Assembly: GCA_963827335.1 (NCBI GenBank)
Contig: CAWHAP010000007.1
Span: 1-64,000 of the forward strand
DNA: 64,000 nucleotides
Direction of reading: 5' to 3'
Source: DASQMT01 sp963827335
Lineage (GTDB): Bacteria; Actinomycetota; Thermoleophilia; Solirubrobacterales; Solirubrobacteraceae
In this document: piece by piece, positions 1 to 7,235 of the stretch
Layout: each line of letters opens with the position of its first letter
How positions within the stretch are numbered: the first letter of the stretch is position 1
The notes under the pieces: model-generated
What the model saw: the letters and a program-made list of their open reading frames with translations, nothing else
Database searches by the model: none
What the model was told of the DNA's origin: nothing
Position numbers and translations under genes: made by a program

Positions 1-1
1 C

Positions 2-658
2 CAGCGCGCCCGCGACGGCGAGCTGTTCGTGCTCGAGCCCGAGTCGGTGCACACGGGGGTGCCGGCGGCGCCGGGCGGCTGGGCCTACAAGGTGCTCTAC
101 CTCGACCCGGCGCTGATCGGCGCGTGGGCGGAGGACGGATCGGCGCCGCAGGCCGCGCGCTGGGTGGTGTTCCGCGACCCGGCGCTGCGCGCCGCGCTGG
201 CCTCCGCGCATCGCGCGCTCGCCGAGGAGCCGCCGGGCCTGGCCGTGGACGAGGCGGTGCTCGCCGCCGTCGCCCGCCTGCGGCCGCACCTCCGGCCGGG
301 CGCCGCGCGCGAGCGCAGCGCGCCCGAGCACGCGGCGGTGCGGCGCGCGCGGCGCCTGCTCGAGGACCGCTGGGCCGAGCCCGTGACGCTGGCGGAGCTG
401 GCGGCCCACGCGGGGCTGAGCCGCTTCGAGCTGGCGCGCACGTTCCGCGCCCAGGTGGGCCTGCCGCCGCACGCCTTCCAGCTCGACCTGCGGATCGCCC
501 GCGCCCGCGCGCTGCTGGCGGCGGGGGAGCCGCCGGCCGCCGTGGCGGCGGTCTGCGGCTTCTGCGACCAGGCGCACCTCACGCGCGTGTTCAAGGCGGC
601 CGTCGGCGTGCCGCCAGGGCGCTACGCAAGATCGTCCAAGACGCCGGCCGCCGCGTGA
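2..658 (+). CDS. AraC-family transcriptional regulator, 5' end outside window
   Basis: The frame is open from the first complete codon, so the start lies upstream of the window; 218 residues are visible. The beginning looks like the sugar/effector-binding cupin of AraC proteins (a GELFVLEP..VHTG stretch). The last 100 residues hold the double helix-turn-helix: LAELAAHAGLSRFELARTF for the first and VAAVCGFCDQAHLTRVFK for the second, ending in the usual GVPPGRYA. A DUF2000 gene follows after 15 bases on the same strand, and such neighbours are often co-regulated with AraC genes. Family assignment is firm; the effector cannot be told. Confidence 0.9.
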   Translation, partial: QRARDGELFVLEPESVHTGVPAAPGGWAYKVLYLDPALIGAWAEDGSAPQAARWVVFRDPALRAALASAHRALAEEPPGLAVDEAVLAAVARLRPHLRPGAARERSAPEHAAVRRARRLLEDRWAEPVTLAELAAHAGLSRFELARTFRAQVGLPPHAFQLDLRIARARALLAAGEPPAAVAAVCGFCDQAHLTRVFKAAVGVPPGRYARSSKTPAAA

Positions 659-673
659 CCGATCCTCCGCCGC

Positions 674-1096
674 ATGGCGGTGACCGACTTCGACACGAAG
701 GTGGCCGTGGTCGTGCGCGACGACCTCGCGGCGTGGCAGCGGCTGAACGTCTGCGCGTTCCTGATGAGCGGCGTCGTGGCCGGCGCGGGCGAGCCGGTCG
801 TCGGCCCCGACTACGAGGACGCCGACGGCGTGCGCTACCTGCCGATGCTCGTCCAGCCCGTGCTCGTCTTCGAGGCGGGCGCGGGCAGGCTGCGCACCGT
901 CTACGAGCGGGCGCGCACGCGCGAGCTGCGCTTCGCGATCTACACGGCGGAGCTGTTCGCCACGGGGCACGACGACGACAACCGGGCGGCGGTCGCGGCG
1001 GTCCCGGGCGACGCACTGGACCTCGTGGGGCTCGCGCTGCGCGCCCCCCACAAGGCGGCGGACGGCGTGTTGCGCGGGCTCAAGCGGCACCCGTAG
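674..1096 (+). CDS. DUF2000 family protein
   Basis: A 140-residue soluble protein that matches DUF2000 by pattern: a DTKVAVVVRDDLAAWQRLNV start, a central YLPMLVQPVLVF strand, and an IYTAELFATGHDDDNR segment near the end. DUF2000 belongs to the peptidyl-tRNA hydrolase 2-like fold, but no activity is established. It lies 15 bases after the AraC regulator gene and 9 bases before the next gene, so the three may form one unit. The ATG at 674 follows the AraC stop closely. No signal peptide or membrane segment is seen. Confidence 0.75.
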   Translation: MAVTDFDTKVAVVVRDDLAAWQRLNVCAFLMSGVVAGAGEPVVGPDYEDADGVRYLPMLVQPVLVFEAGAGRLRTVYERARTRELRFAIYTAELFATGHDDDNRAAVAAVPGDALDLVGLALRAPHKAADGVLRGLKRHP

Positions 1097-1105
1097 CCTT
1101 GGCGG

Positions 1106-1447
1106 ATGCCCGAGTGGTCCGACGTCGTCGCCGCGGGGCGGCGGCTGCCCGAGGTCGAGGAGGGCACCTGGTTCCGCACGCCGTGCCTGCGCGTGCGCAA
1201 GAAGTCCTTCTGCCGCATGAAGGAGGACGGGGAGACGCTCGTGGTGCGGGTCGTCGACCTCGAGGACAAGGACGCGCTCCTGCGCGGCCGGCCCGACGTC
1301 TTCTTCACCACGCCGCACTACGACGGCTACGCCTACGTGCTCGTGCGCCTCGCCGCGGTGGAGCGGTCGCAGCTGGCGGAGCTGATCGAGGACGCCTGGC
1401 GGCTCGTCGCGCCGAAGCGGCTCGTCGCCGCCTACGACGCCGGCTGA
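1106..1447 (+). CDS. MmcQ/YjbR family protein
   Basis: A 113-residue protein with the CyaY-like fold of the MmcQ/YjbR family. This is seen in the FRTPCLRVRKKSFCRM strand pair, the TPHYDGYAYVLVRL core and the C-terminal DAWRLVAPKRL. Members are small single-domain proteins, sometimes suggested to bind DNA, with no defined reaction. A -10 like box TAGCCT (1094-1099) overlaps the stop of the previous gene and ends 6 bases before the ATG, so it may have its own leaderless transcript. Its 3' end overlaps the convergent hydrolase gene by 16 bases. Confidence 0.8.
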   Translation: MPEWSDVVAAGRRLPEVEEGTWFRTPCLRVRKKSFCRMKEDGETLVVRVVDLEDKDALLRGRPDVFFTTPHYDGYAYVLVRLAAVERSQLAELIEDAWRLVAPKRLVAAYDAG

Positions 1448-2229
1448 GCGAGGAACGGCGCGACCGCGCCCGCGACGACGTCCGCGGCCGCCTCGTGCCC
1501 GTGGCCGTCGAGCACGGCCGTCTCCGCGCCCGGGACGAGCGCGGCGAGCCGCTCGGCGGCGGCGGTCATGAACGGCGGGCTCGCCGTGCCCCACACGACG
1601 AGCACCGGCAGGTCCAGTCCGCGCGCGGCGTCCGCCGGCAGCGCGCCGCCGGCCGCGTCGCCCATGATCGCGCTGTCGTAGGCCAGCGTCGGCGCCAGCG
1701 CGACGCCCTCCGCCCACCACGGGTCGGCCCGCATGCCGTCGAGCGCCTCGGCCGGGAGGCCCGCCGTGGTGAGGAAGTGGACCAGCGCGTCCTCGGCGCG
1801 GCCGGCGGCGATCAGCTCGTCCAGCCCGCGGGCGAACGCGGCCGCCTCGTCCTGCTCCTGCAGGGTGTCGCCGGCGTAGGGCGGCTCGTGCAGGACGAGC
1901 CGGTCGATCGGCAGGCCCGCGGCCGCGGCGCGGAGCGCGAGTCCGGCGCCCGAGGAGTGGCCGTAGACGGCGGCGCGGCCGCCCGCCGCGCCGATCACGG
2001 CGGCGAGGTCCTCGATCTCGCGCTCCACCGCGAACGGCGGCGTGTCGCCGCTCTCCCCGCGGCCGCGGCGGTCGTACGCGTGCACCGTGCGCTCCGCGGC
2101 GAGCGCCGCCGCGAGCGGCGCGAGCGACCGGCGCGTCGTGAGCGCGCCGGCCACGAGCACGAGCGGCGGGCCTGCGCCCACCGCGTCGTACGCGATCGCC
2201 GTTCCGTCGGCGGAGGCGACCCTGCCCAT
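1432..2229 (-). CDS. alpha/beta hydrolase
   Basis: A 265-residue alpha/beta-hydrolase. The nucleophile elbow GHSSG (in AVYGHSSGAGLAL) and the late histidine (DGHGHEAA) are intact, and the oxyanion strand PPLVLVAGALTTRRS is typical. The usual acid after strand 6 is replaced by GTASPPF, so the acid may sit elsewhere. Its ATG shares one base with the stop of the ThDP-enzyme gene (TGATG), so it is the last gene of a translationally coupled chain: TetR, aminotransferase, decarboxylase, hydrolase. The substrate is unknown. In this context it may act on a product of the amino-acid degradation route or be a thioesterase-like accessory. Confidence 0.85.
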   Translation of the reverse strand: MGRVASADGTAIAYDAVGAGPPLVLVAGALTTRRSLAPLAAALAAERTVHAYDRRGRGESGDTPPFAVEREIEDLAAVIGAAGGRAAVYGHSSGAGLALRAAAAGLPIDRLVLHEPPYAGDTLQEQDEAAAFARGLDELIAAGRAEDALVHFLTTAGLPAEALDGMRADPWWAEGVALAPTLAYDSAIMGDAAGGALPADAARGLDLPVLVVWGTASPPFMTAAAERLAALVPGAETAVLDGHGHEAAADVVAGAVAPFLAQPAS

Positions 2230-3797
2230 CAGGCCCCGAGCACGTGGATCACCGTCGGGCGGTCGGCCGCGAACGCCGCCTCGAGCGCGGCGCGGATCGC
2301 CTCGCGGCCGTCGGCGCGCAGCCCGTGGCAGTTGAGCGCCCGGCCGAGCGCGGCGAAGTCGAGCCCGGGGAAGTCGACGCCGAGCGGCTCGTCGCCGCGG
2401 TCGCGCATCTCGTTGCGGATCTCGCCGTAGCCGCTGTTGTCGACGATGACCACCGGCACGGCGAGGCGCTCCTGCGCGCCCGCGGCGAGCTCGGCCACGC
2501 TGAACAGCACGCCGCCGTCGCCGGCGAGCGCGGCCACGCGCGCGCCGGGCCGGCCGAGCTTCGCGCCCATGGCCGCGGGCACGGCGTAGCCGAGCGTCCC
2601 GTAGCCCGTGGGGAACAGGAACGAGCGCGGGCGCTGCGCCGGCAGGGCGGAGACGGCGCCGTAGTAGCTGACCATCGTCTGGTCGGCGGCGAGCACGCCG
2701 TCGTCGCCGAGCGCGTCGCCGAGCGCGCCGAGGACGTCGGACCAGCGCGCGCCGTCCTCGGCGGCCGCGTCGCGGAAGCGGGTCCGCCAGTCCGCCGCGC
2801 GCGCGCCGTCGCCGACGCCGTCGCCGAGCCGGTCGCGCAGCCCCGCGAGGGCGAGCGCGGCGTCGCCGAGCACGGCGACGCCGGGCGCCGCGTTCGTGAC
2901 GAGCGCGACCGGGTCGACGTCGATCCGCACGACCTTGCCCGCGAGCGCGAGCGGGCCGTTCCACGCGTCCGACGGCGCCAGCTCGCTGCCGACGACGAGC
3001 ACCGTGTCGCTCTCCTCGGCCAGCTCCTTGGCGATCTCGCGGCCGTAGCCCGCGCCCAGCGCGAGGGGGTGGTCGTCGGCCAGCGTGCCCTTGCCGTTGA
3101 TCGAGGTGAGCACGGGCGCGCCGAGCCGCTCGGCCACCGCCTGCAGGGGGCCGGCTGCGCGGGACGCCCCGCCCCCGGCGAGGATCAGCGGCCGCGCGGC
3201 GGCGCGCAGCCGGTCGGCCGCGGCGTCGAGCGCCGCCGGGTCGGGCCGGACCGCGGGCGCAGCGACGGGCGCGACCGGCGCGGCGTCGCCCTCCGCCACC
3301 AGCAGGTCGAGCGGCACCTCCAGGTGCACGGGGCGCGGGCGCCCGCTCGTCATGCGGGCGAACGCCTGCGCGACGGCGACCGGGATCTCCTCCAGGCTGG
3401 TCACGCGCAGGCTCGTCCCGACGATCCCGCCCATCGCGGCGCCGAGGTCCTTCGTCTCGTGCAGCTCGCCGTTGCCCATGCCGGGGTGGCGCAGCGGCAT
3501 GCCCGGCGCGACGAGGAGCACGGGCACCGAGTCCGAGTAGGCCTGGGCGAGCGCGGTCGCCGCGTTGAGCACCGCGGGGCCGGACGTCGTCACGCACACG
3601 CCGACGCGGCCGGTCACCCGGCTGTAGCCGTCGGCGGCGAACGCCGCCCCCTGCTCGTGGCGCGGGCTGACGTGGCGGATGCCCGCGGCGCGCAGCCCGG
3701 CGTAGAGCTCGAGGTTGTGCGTGCCGGGGATGCCCCAGACGAGCTCGACGCCGTGGGCGGCGAGCGCGTCGGCGAGGATGCGTCCGCCGGTGCTCAT
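2229..3797 (-). CDS. thiamine diphosphate-dependent decarboxylase, acetolactate-synthase-like (AruI-like)
   Basis: A 522-residue ThDP enzyme of the acetolactate synthase superfamily. The PYR domain covers about residues 1-165, with cofactor-activating Glu in RHEQGAAFAADGY (about residue 45). A central domain is at 185-315, and the PP domain has the GDGG...N metal/ThDP motif from about residue 424. The N-terminal GIPGTHNLELY and IRHVSPRHEQG stretches recall 5-guanidino-2-oxopentanoate decarboxylase (AruI) of the arginine transaminase pathway more than biosynthetic IlvB. The adjacent PLP aminotransferase and nearby ureohydrolase agree with that. Stop and start overlap the neighbours (ATGA with the aminotransferase, TGATG with the hydrolase). 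The 2-oxo-acid substrate is inferred; benzoylformate or other oxo acids remain possible. Confidence 0.8.
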   Translation of the reverse strand: MSTGGRILADALAAHGVELVWGIPGTHNLELYAGLRAAGIRHVSPRHEQGAAFAADGYSRVTGRVGVCVTTSGPAVLNAATALAQAYSDSVPVLLVAPGMPLRHPGMGNGELHETKDLGAAMGGIVGTSLRVTSLEEIPVAVAQAFARMTSGRPRPVHLEVPLDLLVAEGDAAPVAPVAAPAVRPDPAALDAAADRLRAAARPLILAGGGASRAAGPLQAVAERLGAPVLTSINGKGTLADDHPLALGAGYGREIAKELAEESDTVLVVGSELAPSDAWNGPLALAGKVVRIDVDPVALVTNAAPGVAVLGDAALALAGLRDRLGDGVGDGARAADWRTRFRDAAAEDGARWSDVLGALGDALGDDGVLAADQTMVSYYGAVSALPAQRPRSFLFPTGYGTLGYAVPAAMGAKLGRPGARVAALAGDGGVLFSVAELAAGAQERLAVPVVIVDNSGYGEIRNEMRDRGDEPLGVDFPGLDFAALGRALNCHGLRADGREAIRAALEAAFAADRPTVIHVLGA

Positions 3798-4915
3798 GAC
3801 GGGACCGCCGTCAGCTCGGCGCGGACGGCGAGCAGCTCGTCGGCGGCGCGCTCCATCATCGCCGGGGGCCCGACGGTGATGCGCGCCCAGCCCGGCAGCC
3901 CCATCTCCGAGCCGGGCCGGATCAGCACGCCGCGGCGCGCCAGCCGCTCCGCCAGCTCGAGGTCGTCGGCGCCGAGCTCGACGAGCACGAAGTTCGCCGC
4001 CGACGGCAGCGGGTGCAGGCCGGCGTCCGCCAGCCGGGCGGCGAAGCGCTCGCGCACCGCGGCGTTCTCCTCCCGCCGCGCCGCGAGCGCGTCGGGGCGG
4101 GCCAGGCTCGCCTCGCCGGCCGCGAGCGCCGCGCGGTTCACGTTGAACGGCTCCTGGACGCTGTCGAGGTAGTGCAGGAGCGCGGGATCGGCGACCGCGT
4201 AGCCCAGCCGGAGCCCGGCGATGCCGAAGATCTTCGAGAACGTGCGCAGGATCACCACCGGCCGCCCGGCGTCCACGTCGTCCTCGCGCCGGATCCGGTC
4301 CGCCGGGTCGACGAAGTCGGCGTACGCCTCGTCGGCGACGACCACGCACTCCGGGCCGACCGCGTCGAGGAACGCGGCCCAAGCGTCCGCCTCCAGCCGC
4401 GCGCCGGTCGGGTTGTTCGGATCGCAGATCCAGGCGATCCGCGCCCGCGTGCGGCGGACCGCGGCGGCGACGGCCTCGAGGTCGATGCGCAGTCCGGGCG
4501 ACGGCACGGTCTCGACCGTCGCGCCGGCCACGCGCGAGGCCTGCGCGTACATGCCGTAGGTCGGGACGGGGACGACGACCGTGTCGCCGCTGCGGACGAA
4601 CGCGCCGACGAGGGTCATGATCAGCGCCTGGATCCCGTGCGCGGGCAGCACCTGCTCGGCGCGGGCCGGCGTGTGCGCGGCGATCGCCTCGCGCAGCGCG
4701 TTGAAGGCGTGCTCGGGGTAGGCCCACACCTGGTCGAGCGCGTCCGTCACCGCCTGCTCGACGCCCGGCAGCGGGCCCCACAGCCCCTCGTTCCAGTTGA
4801 GCTTGGCGATCTCGGTGAGGCCGAGCCGCGCCATCAGGTCGTCGAGGCTCTCGCCGGGGACGTACGCCCCGACGCTGCGCAGGGTCGGCTTGAGCAGCGG
4901 CTCCCAGTCGGTCAT
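3794..4915 (-). CDS. PLP-dependent aminotransferase, class I/II (HisC-like)
   Basis: A 373-residue fold-type I aminotransferase. Hallmarks are CDPNNPTG, DEAYADFV and the PLP-lysine region TFSKIFGIAGLRLGY, in the usual order. Overall layout is like histidinol-phosphate aminotransferase, but no histidine gene is nearby. With the decarboxylase downstream it would convert an amino acid to the 2-oxo acid that the ThDP enzyme then decarboxylates. By analogy with AruH/AruI this amino acid could be arginine, which is an inference. It overlaps the TetR gene upstream and the decarboxylase downstream by 4 bases each, so all are probably made from one message. No signal peptide is seen. Confidence 0.88.
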   Translation of the reverse strand: MTDWEPLLKPTLRSVGAYVPGESLDDLMARLGLTEIAKLNWNEGLWGPLPGVEQAVTDALDQVWAYPEHAFNALREAIAAHTPARAEQVLPAHGIQALIMTLVGAFVRSGDTVVVPVPTYGMYAQASRVAGATVETVPSPGLRIDLEAVAAAVRRTRARIAWICDPNNPTGARLEADAWAAFLDAVGPECVVVADEAYADFVDPADRIRREDDVDAGRPVVILRTFSKIFGIAGLRLGYAVADPALLHYLDSVQEPFNVNRAALAAGEASLARPDALAARREENAAVRERFAARLADAGLHPLPSAANFVLVELGADDLELAERLARRGVLIRPGSEMGLPGWARITVGPPAMMERAADELLAVRAELTAVPS

Positions 4916-5571
4916 CCGGCCTCCCCGGTCAGCGCGGCGGTGGTCGTGCGGAGCTGCTCGGCCGCGAACGCGAGCAGGCGCTGGTGCATGTGGTCCGGCG
5001 ACGTCCAGCGGTAGCCGACCGCGGTGTCGAAGCCCATGCCGTCGGCGAGCGCGACGAGCCGGTCGGCGACCTCGGCGGGGTCCGCGACGGGCTCGAAGTC
5101 GCCCCCCTCGACGCCGGCGCGCACGACGGCGTGGAAGTAGCCGCGCCAGCGCTCCGACAGCCCCTCGATGCCCGGCAGCAGGTCGGGCTGGTGCAGCACG
5201 CGCAGCCACAGCTCGATCCACAGCACGTACTCGTCGCGCGCGTCCCCCGGCCGCGGCACGGCGACGGACAGCAGGTGGCCGAGGCGCCGCGGGGGCGCCG
5301 CGTCGCGCGCCTCCTCGACGCGGCCGAACAGCCGGTCGGTGGCGTGCTTGAGCGCGGCGATCAGGACCTCGTCGCGGGTCGCGAAGTAGTAGTGGACCGT
5401 GCCCGTCGACACGTTCGCGGCCTGCGCCACGTCGGCGATCCGCGTCGCCGGGAACCCGCGCTCGCGGATCGCGCGGCAGGCCGCGTCGAGGATCGCCTCG
5501 AGCCGCTCGGGCCGGCGCGGGTCGGCGCCGGGCGGGCGGCCCGGCCCGCGTGCGGTGGTGGCGGTGGCCAT
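4912..5571 (-). CDS. TetR/AcrR-family regulator
   Basis: A 219-residue TetR protein. The HTH lies at about residues 25-70, with RIADVAQAANVSTGTVHYYF, where Tyr-Tyr-Phe ends the recognition helix. The rest is a helical ligand domain of BetI-like size. The first 18 residues are Arg/Pro/Gly-rich. It heads the coupled chain with aminotransferase, decarboxylase and hydrolase, so it most likely regulates this operon and itself. A -10 box TATAGT ends 8 bases before the ATG (leaderless type), and a 15-base near-palindrome at 5596-5610 sits just upstream as a candidate operator. The ligand is unknown, perhaps the amino or oxo acid. Confidence 0.9.
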   Translation of the reverse strand: MATATTARGPGRPPGADPRRPERLEAILDAACRAIRERGFPATRIADVAQAANVSTGTVHYYFATRDEVLIAALKHATDRLFGRVEEARDAAPPRRLGHLLSVAVPRPGDARDEYVLWIELWLRVLHQPDLLPGIEGLSERWRGYFHAVVRAGVEGGDFEPVADPAEVADRLVALADGMGFDTAVGYRWTSPDHMHQRLLAFAAEQLRTTTAALTGEAG

Positions 5572-5579
5572 GGCCCGCG

Positions 5580-5610
5580 ACTATAACTGACGCACCGATC
5601 AAATTAATCG
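5580..5610 (-). promoter_or_regulatory. tetR promoter with candidate TetR operator
   Basis: On the minus strand TATAGT (5585-5580) ends 8 bases before the tetR ATG, so transcription would begin at or next to the start codon. Upstream, CGATCAAATTAATCG (5596-5610) is palindromic except for one base pair around its centre. It covers the place of the -35 box and the stop codon of the ureohydrolase gene. This island of A/T in a very GC-rich region looks like an autoregulatory operator. The link to this TetR protein is inferred from position only. Confidence 0.5.
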
Positions 5611-6401
5611 TCGCGGCACAGCGCCGCGCCGATCCGCCGGATCGCGGCCGCCTCCGCGGGATCGCCGCCGCCGGCGGCCGGGGCATGCTCCGTGATGCTC
5701 GCCCCGACCACGTTCTCGACGCCGGAGATGAGGTCGACGACGCGCTGCACCGACGGCCCGCCGGGCTCCGGATAGCCGGTCGAGGCGAACTCCGCCGGGT
5801 CGAGCACGTCCAGGTCGACGTGCACGTAGACCGGGCCCGTGAGCCCGTCGAGCGCCAGCTCGAGCTCGGCGACGCCGTGCTGCCGGATCCCGGCCCGCGC
5901 GAGGTACTCGCGCTGGCCCGGCTCGAACGACCGGACGCCCGCGAGGATCACCTGCTCGGGCGCGAGCGGCTCGGCCGGCACGAGCGGGGCGGCCCCGTCG
6001 CCGAGCAGCGTCCGGAGGACCATCCCGTGGAACGAGCCCGACGGGAGCGACTGCGGCGTGCTGACGTCCGGGTGCGCGTCGATCCACAGCACCGTCAGCC
6101 GGCCGCCGTGCCGGGCGCGGGCGGCGGCGATCGGCGCCAGCTCGACGCCGCAGTCGCCGCCGGCGGTGAGCACCACGTCGTCGACCGCGGCGAGGGCGGC
6201 GCGGGTCAGCCGCCGGTGCTCCAGGAGCACGTCCAGCGCGCGGACGCCGGCGGCGATCGGTCCGTCGGCGTCGAGCACGGGCACCGTCACCCGGGCGGCG
6301 GCCGGGACCAGCTCGGCGGTGCGCCGGGCACCGGCCGCGAGCAGCGGCGCCCGGGCCGCCGCCGATCCCTGCCACTGGGGGATGCAGAGCACGGTCGTCA
6401 T
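5604..6401 (-). CDS. arginase/agmatinase-family ureohydrolase with variant metal site
   Basis: A 265-residue ureohydrolase-fold protein from the ATG at 6401 (a TTG at 6410 is also in frame). Metal-ligand motifs WIDAHPD and HVDLDVLDP are intact, but the first motif, GGDH in arginases and agmatinases, reads GGDCGVE here, so a manganese-ligand His is Cys. The family splits C-N bonds of guanidino compounds to release urea, and the variant may have another substrate. It lies 32 bases upstream of tetR on the same strand, and its TAA is inside the tetR operator. A -10 box TAGGGT (6415-6410) ends 8 bases before the ATG. Guanidinobutyrate would fit the neighbouring arginine-like route, but this is speculative. 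Confidence 0.8.
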   Translation of the reverse strand: MTTVLCIPQWQGSAAARAPLLAAGARRTAELVPAAARVTVPVLDADGPIAAGVRALDVLLEHRRLTRAALAAVDDVVLTAGGDCGVELAPIAAARARHGGRLTVLWIDAHPDVSTPQSLPSGSFHGMVLRTLLGDGAAPLVPAEPLAPEQVILAGVRSFEPGQREYLARAGIRQHGVAELELALDGLTGPVYVHVDLDVLDPAEFASTGYPEPGGPSVQRVVDLISGVENVVGASITEHAPAAGGGDPAEAAAIRRIGAALCRDD

Positions 6402-6433
6402 GCCGGGCAACCCTACGCGCCCGCCGGCGCGCC

Positions 6434-6471
6434 CCTCCCGTCCGGGGAGGGAATCCCCTCCCTCCGGGAGG
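6434..6471. promoter_or_regulatory. GC-rich dyad element, copy A
   Basis: An outer inverted repeat CCTCCCG (6434-6440) / CGGGAGG (6465-6471) encloses an inner one, GGGAGGG (6445-6451) / CCCTCCC (6456-6462), with loop AATC. It lies between the divergent starts of the ureohydrolase (6401) and the GcvT-like gene (6506), so it is not a terminator. Thirty of 37 bases are identical, without gaps, to the element at 9858-9894. It is a candidate operator, possibly for the GAF-LuxR regulator encoded at 8996-9856. Confidence 0.6.
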
Positions 6472-6505
6472 CGCGCGCCCGGCCGCCCGCGCCTAGCCTC
6501 CGGGC

Positions 6506-7171
6506 ATGGCCGTCCAGCTCGCCCTCCCCGGTCCCGTGCCCGCCGACGGCGCGGTCATCGGGCAGCGCCACGGCGTGAGCGTCGTCGCGCACTACGGCTC
6601 CGTCGCGGCCGAGATGGCCGTGTGCCGCAAGGCCGCGGGCCTCGTCGACCGCCGCGACCTCGCGCGGATCGACGTCACCGGCGGGCCGCCGTGGCTCGAC
6701 CACGCCCTGGCGCGCGTGCTCGGCGGGCCCGCCCCCGGCAGCGGGCGCGCCACGCGGGCGGCCGACACGTGGTGCTGCCGCGTCGCGGTGGACCACGCGG
6801 TCCTCGTCGGGCCGGCCAACGCGCTGGCCCGCTGGCGCGCCGTGCTGCGGTCGGCCGTCGTGGCCGGCGACCGCATCGCCTACGGCGCGACCGACGGCGC
6901 CTCCGCGTTCGCCTCGCTGATCGGGCCGCGCGCCGCGCGCGTGCTGGAGGCGTTCGGCCTCCCCGGAGCGCTGCCGCCCGGCGGCGTCGCCGCCCCGCCC
7001 GGCCCCGTCGGCCTGCTCGTCCGGGAGGCCGACGACGCGTTCCTGCTCGGCTTCGACATCGCGAGCGCGCCGGCCGTGCGCGCCGCGCTGGCCCGCGCGG
7101 GCGCCCCGTTCGGCATGTCGCGCGTCGGCAGCGACGCGCTCGAGCGCCTGCGGATCGCCCGGTCCGTCTGA
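6506..7171 (+). CDS. GcvT/YgfZ-like folate-binding domain protein
   Basis: A 221-residue protein that resembles the aminomethyltransferase (GcvT) or sarcosine-oxidase-gamma domain. The HYGSVAAEMAVCRKAAGLVD stretch is the usual start of the folate-binding barrel. Later, ASLIGPRAARVLEAFGLP matches the second part. It is shorter than GcvT (about 360) and lacks its C-terminal barrel, so it may bind a one-carbon folate without being a full T-protein. It is upstream of two homocysteine-methyltransferase fusions and a MetE-type gene, which suggests methyl or folate metabolism. Box TAGCCT (6494-6499) ends 6 bases before the ATG, after dyad element A. Confidence 0.7.
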   Translation: MAVQLALPGPVPADGAVIGQRHGVSVVAHYGSVAAEMAVCRKAAGLVDRRDLARIDVTGGPPWLDHALARVLGGPAPGSGRATRAADTWCCRVAVDHAVLVGPANALARWRAVLRSAVVAGDRIAYGATDGASAFASLIGPRAARVLEAFGLPGALPPGGVAAPPGPVGLLVREADDAFLLGFDIASAPAVRAALARAGAPFGMSRVGSDALERLRIARSV

Positions 7172-7184
7172 GCGGACCGCGGTC

Positions 7185-7210
7185 TATGATCCCCTCCCGG
7201 ACGAGAGGGG
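7185..7210 (+). promoter_or_regulatory. promoter with dyad half-element, copy C
   Basis: TATGAT (7185-7190) is a good -10 box 51 bases before the GTG of the first fusion gene. Read on the minus strand, 7207-7189 is CTCTCGTCCGGGAGGGGAT; its first 12 bases match the left half of elements A and B at 11 positions. A small dyad CCCCTC (7191-7196) / GAGGGG (7205-7210) covers the expected transcription start. A perfect 10-base palindrome GACCGCGGTC lies at 7175-7184. I read this as a half site of the same operator, inverted. Confidence 0.45.
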
Positions 7211-7235
7211 CGAGGGCATCGGCCAGTCGGAGCGT

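Noticed and set aside
2229..4781. Very long open frames opposite to or out of phase with genes (for example across 2244-4172, 8888-11680, 20949-24431 and 44165-47194).
   Set aside because: They are rich in Arg, Gly and Ala without any family motif and lie over genes with clear motifs; this is usual in GC-rich DNA, where stop codons are rare in other frames.
6434..6471. Dyad A as a terminator.
   Set aside because: It lies between two divergent start codons, so no transcript ends there; a similar element also precedes another gene.
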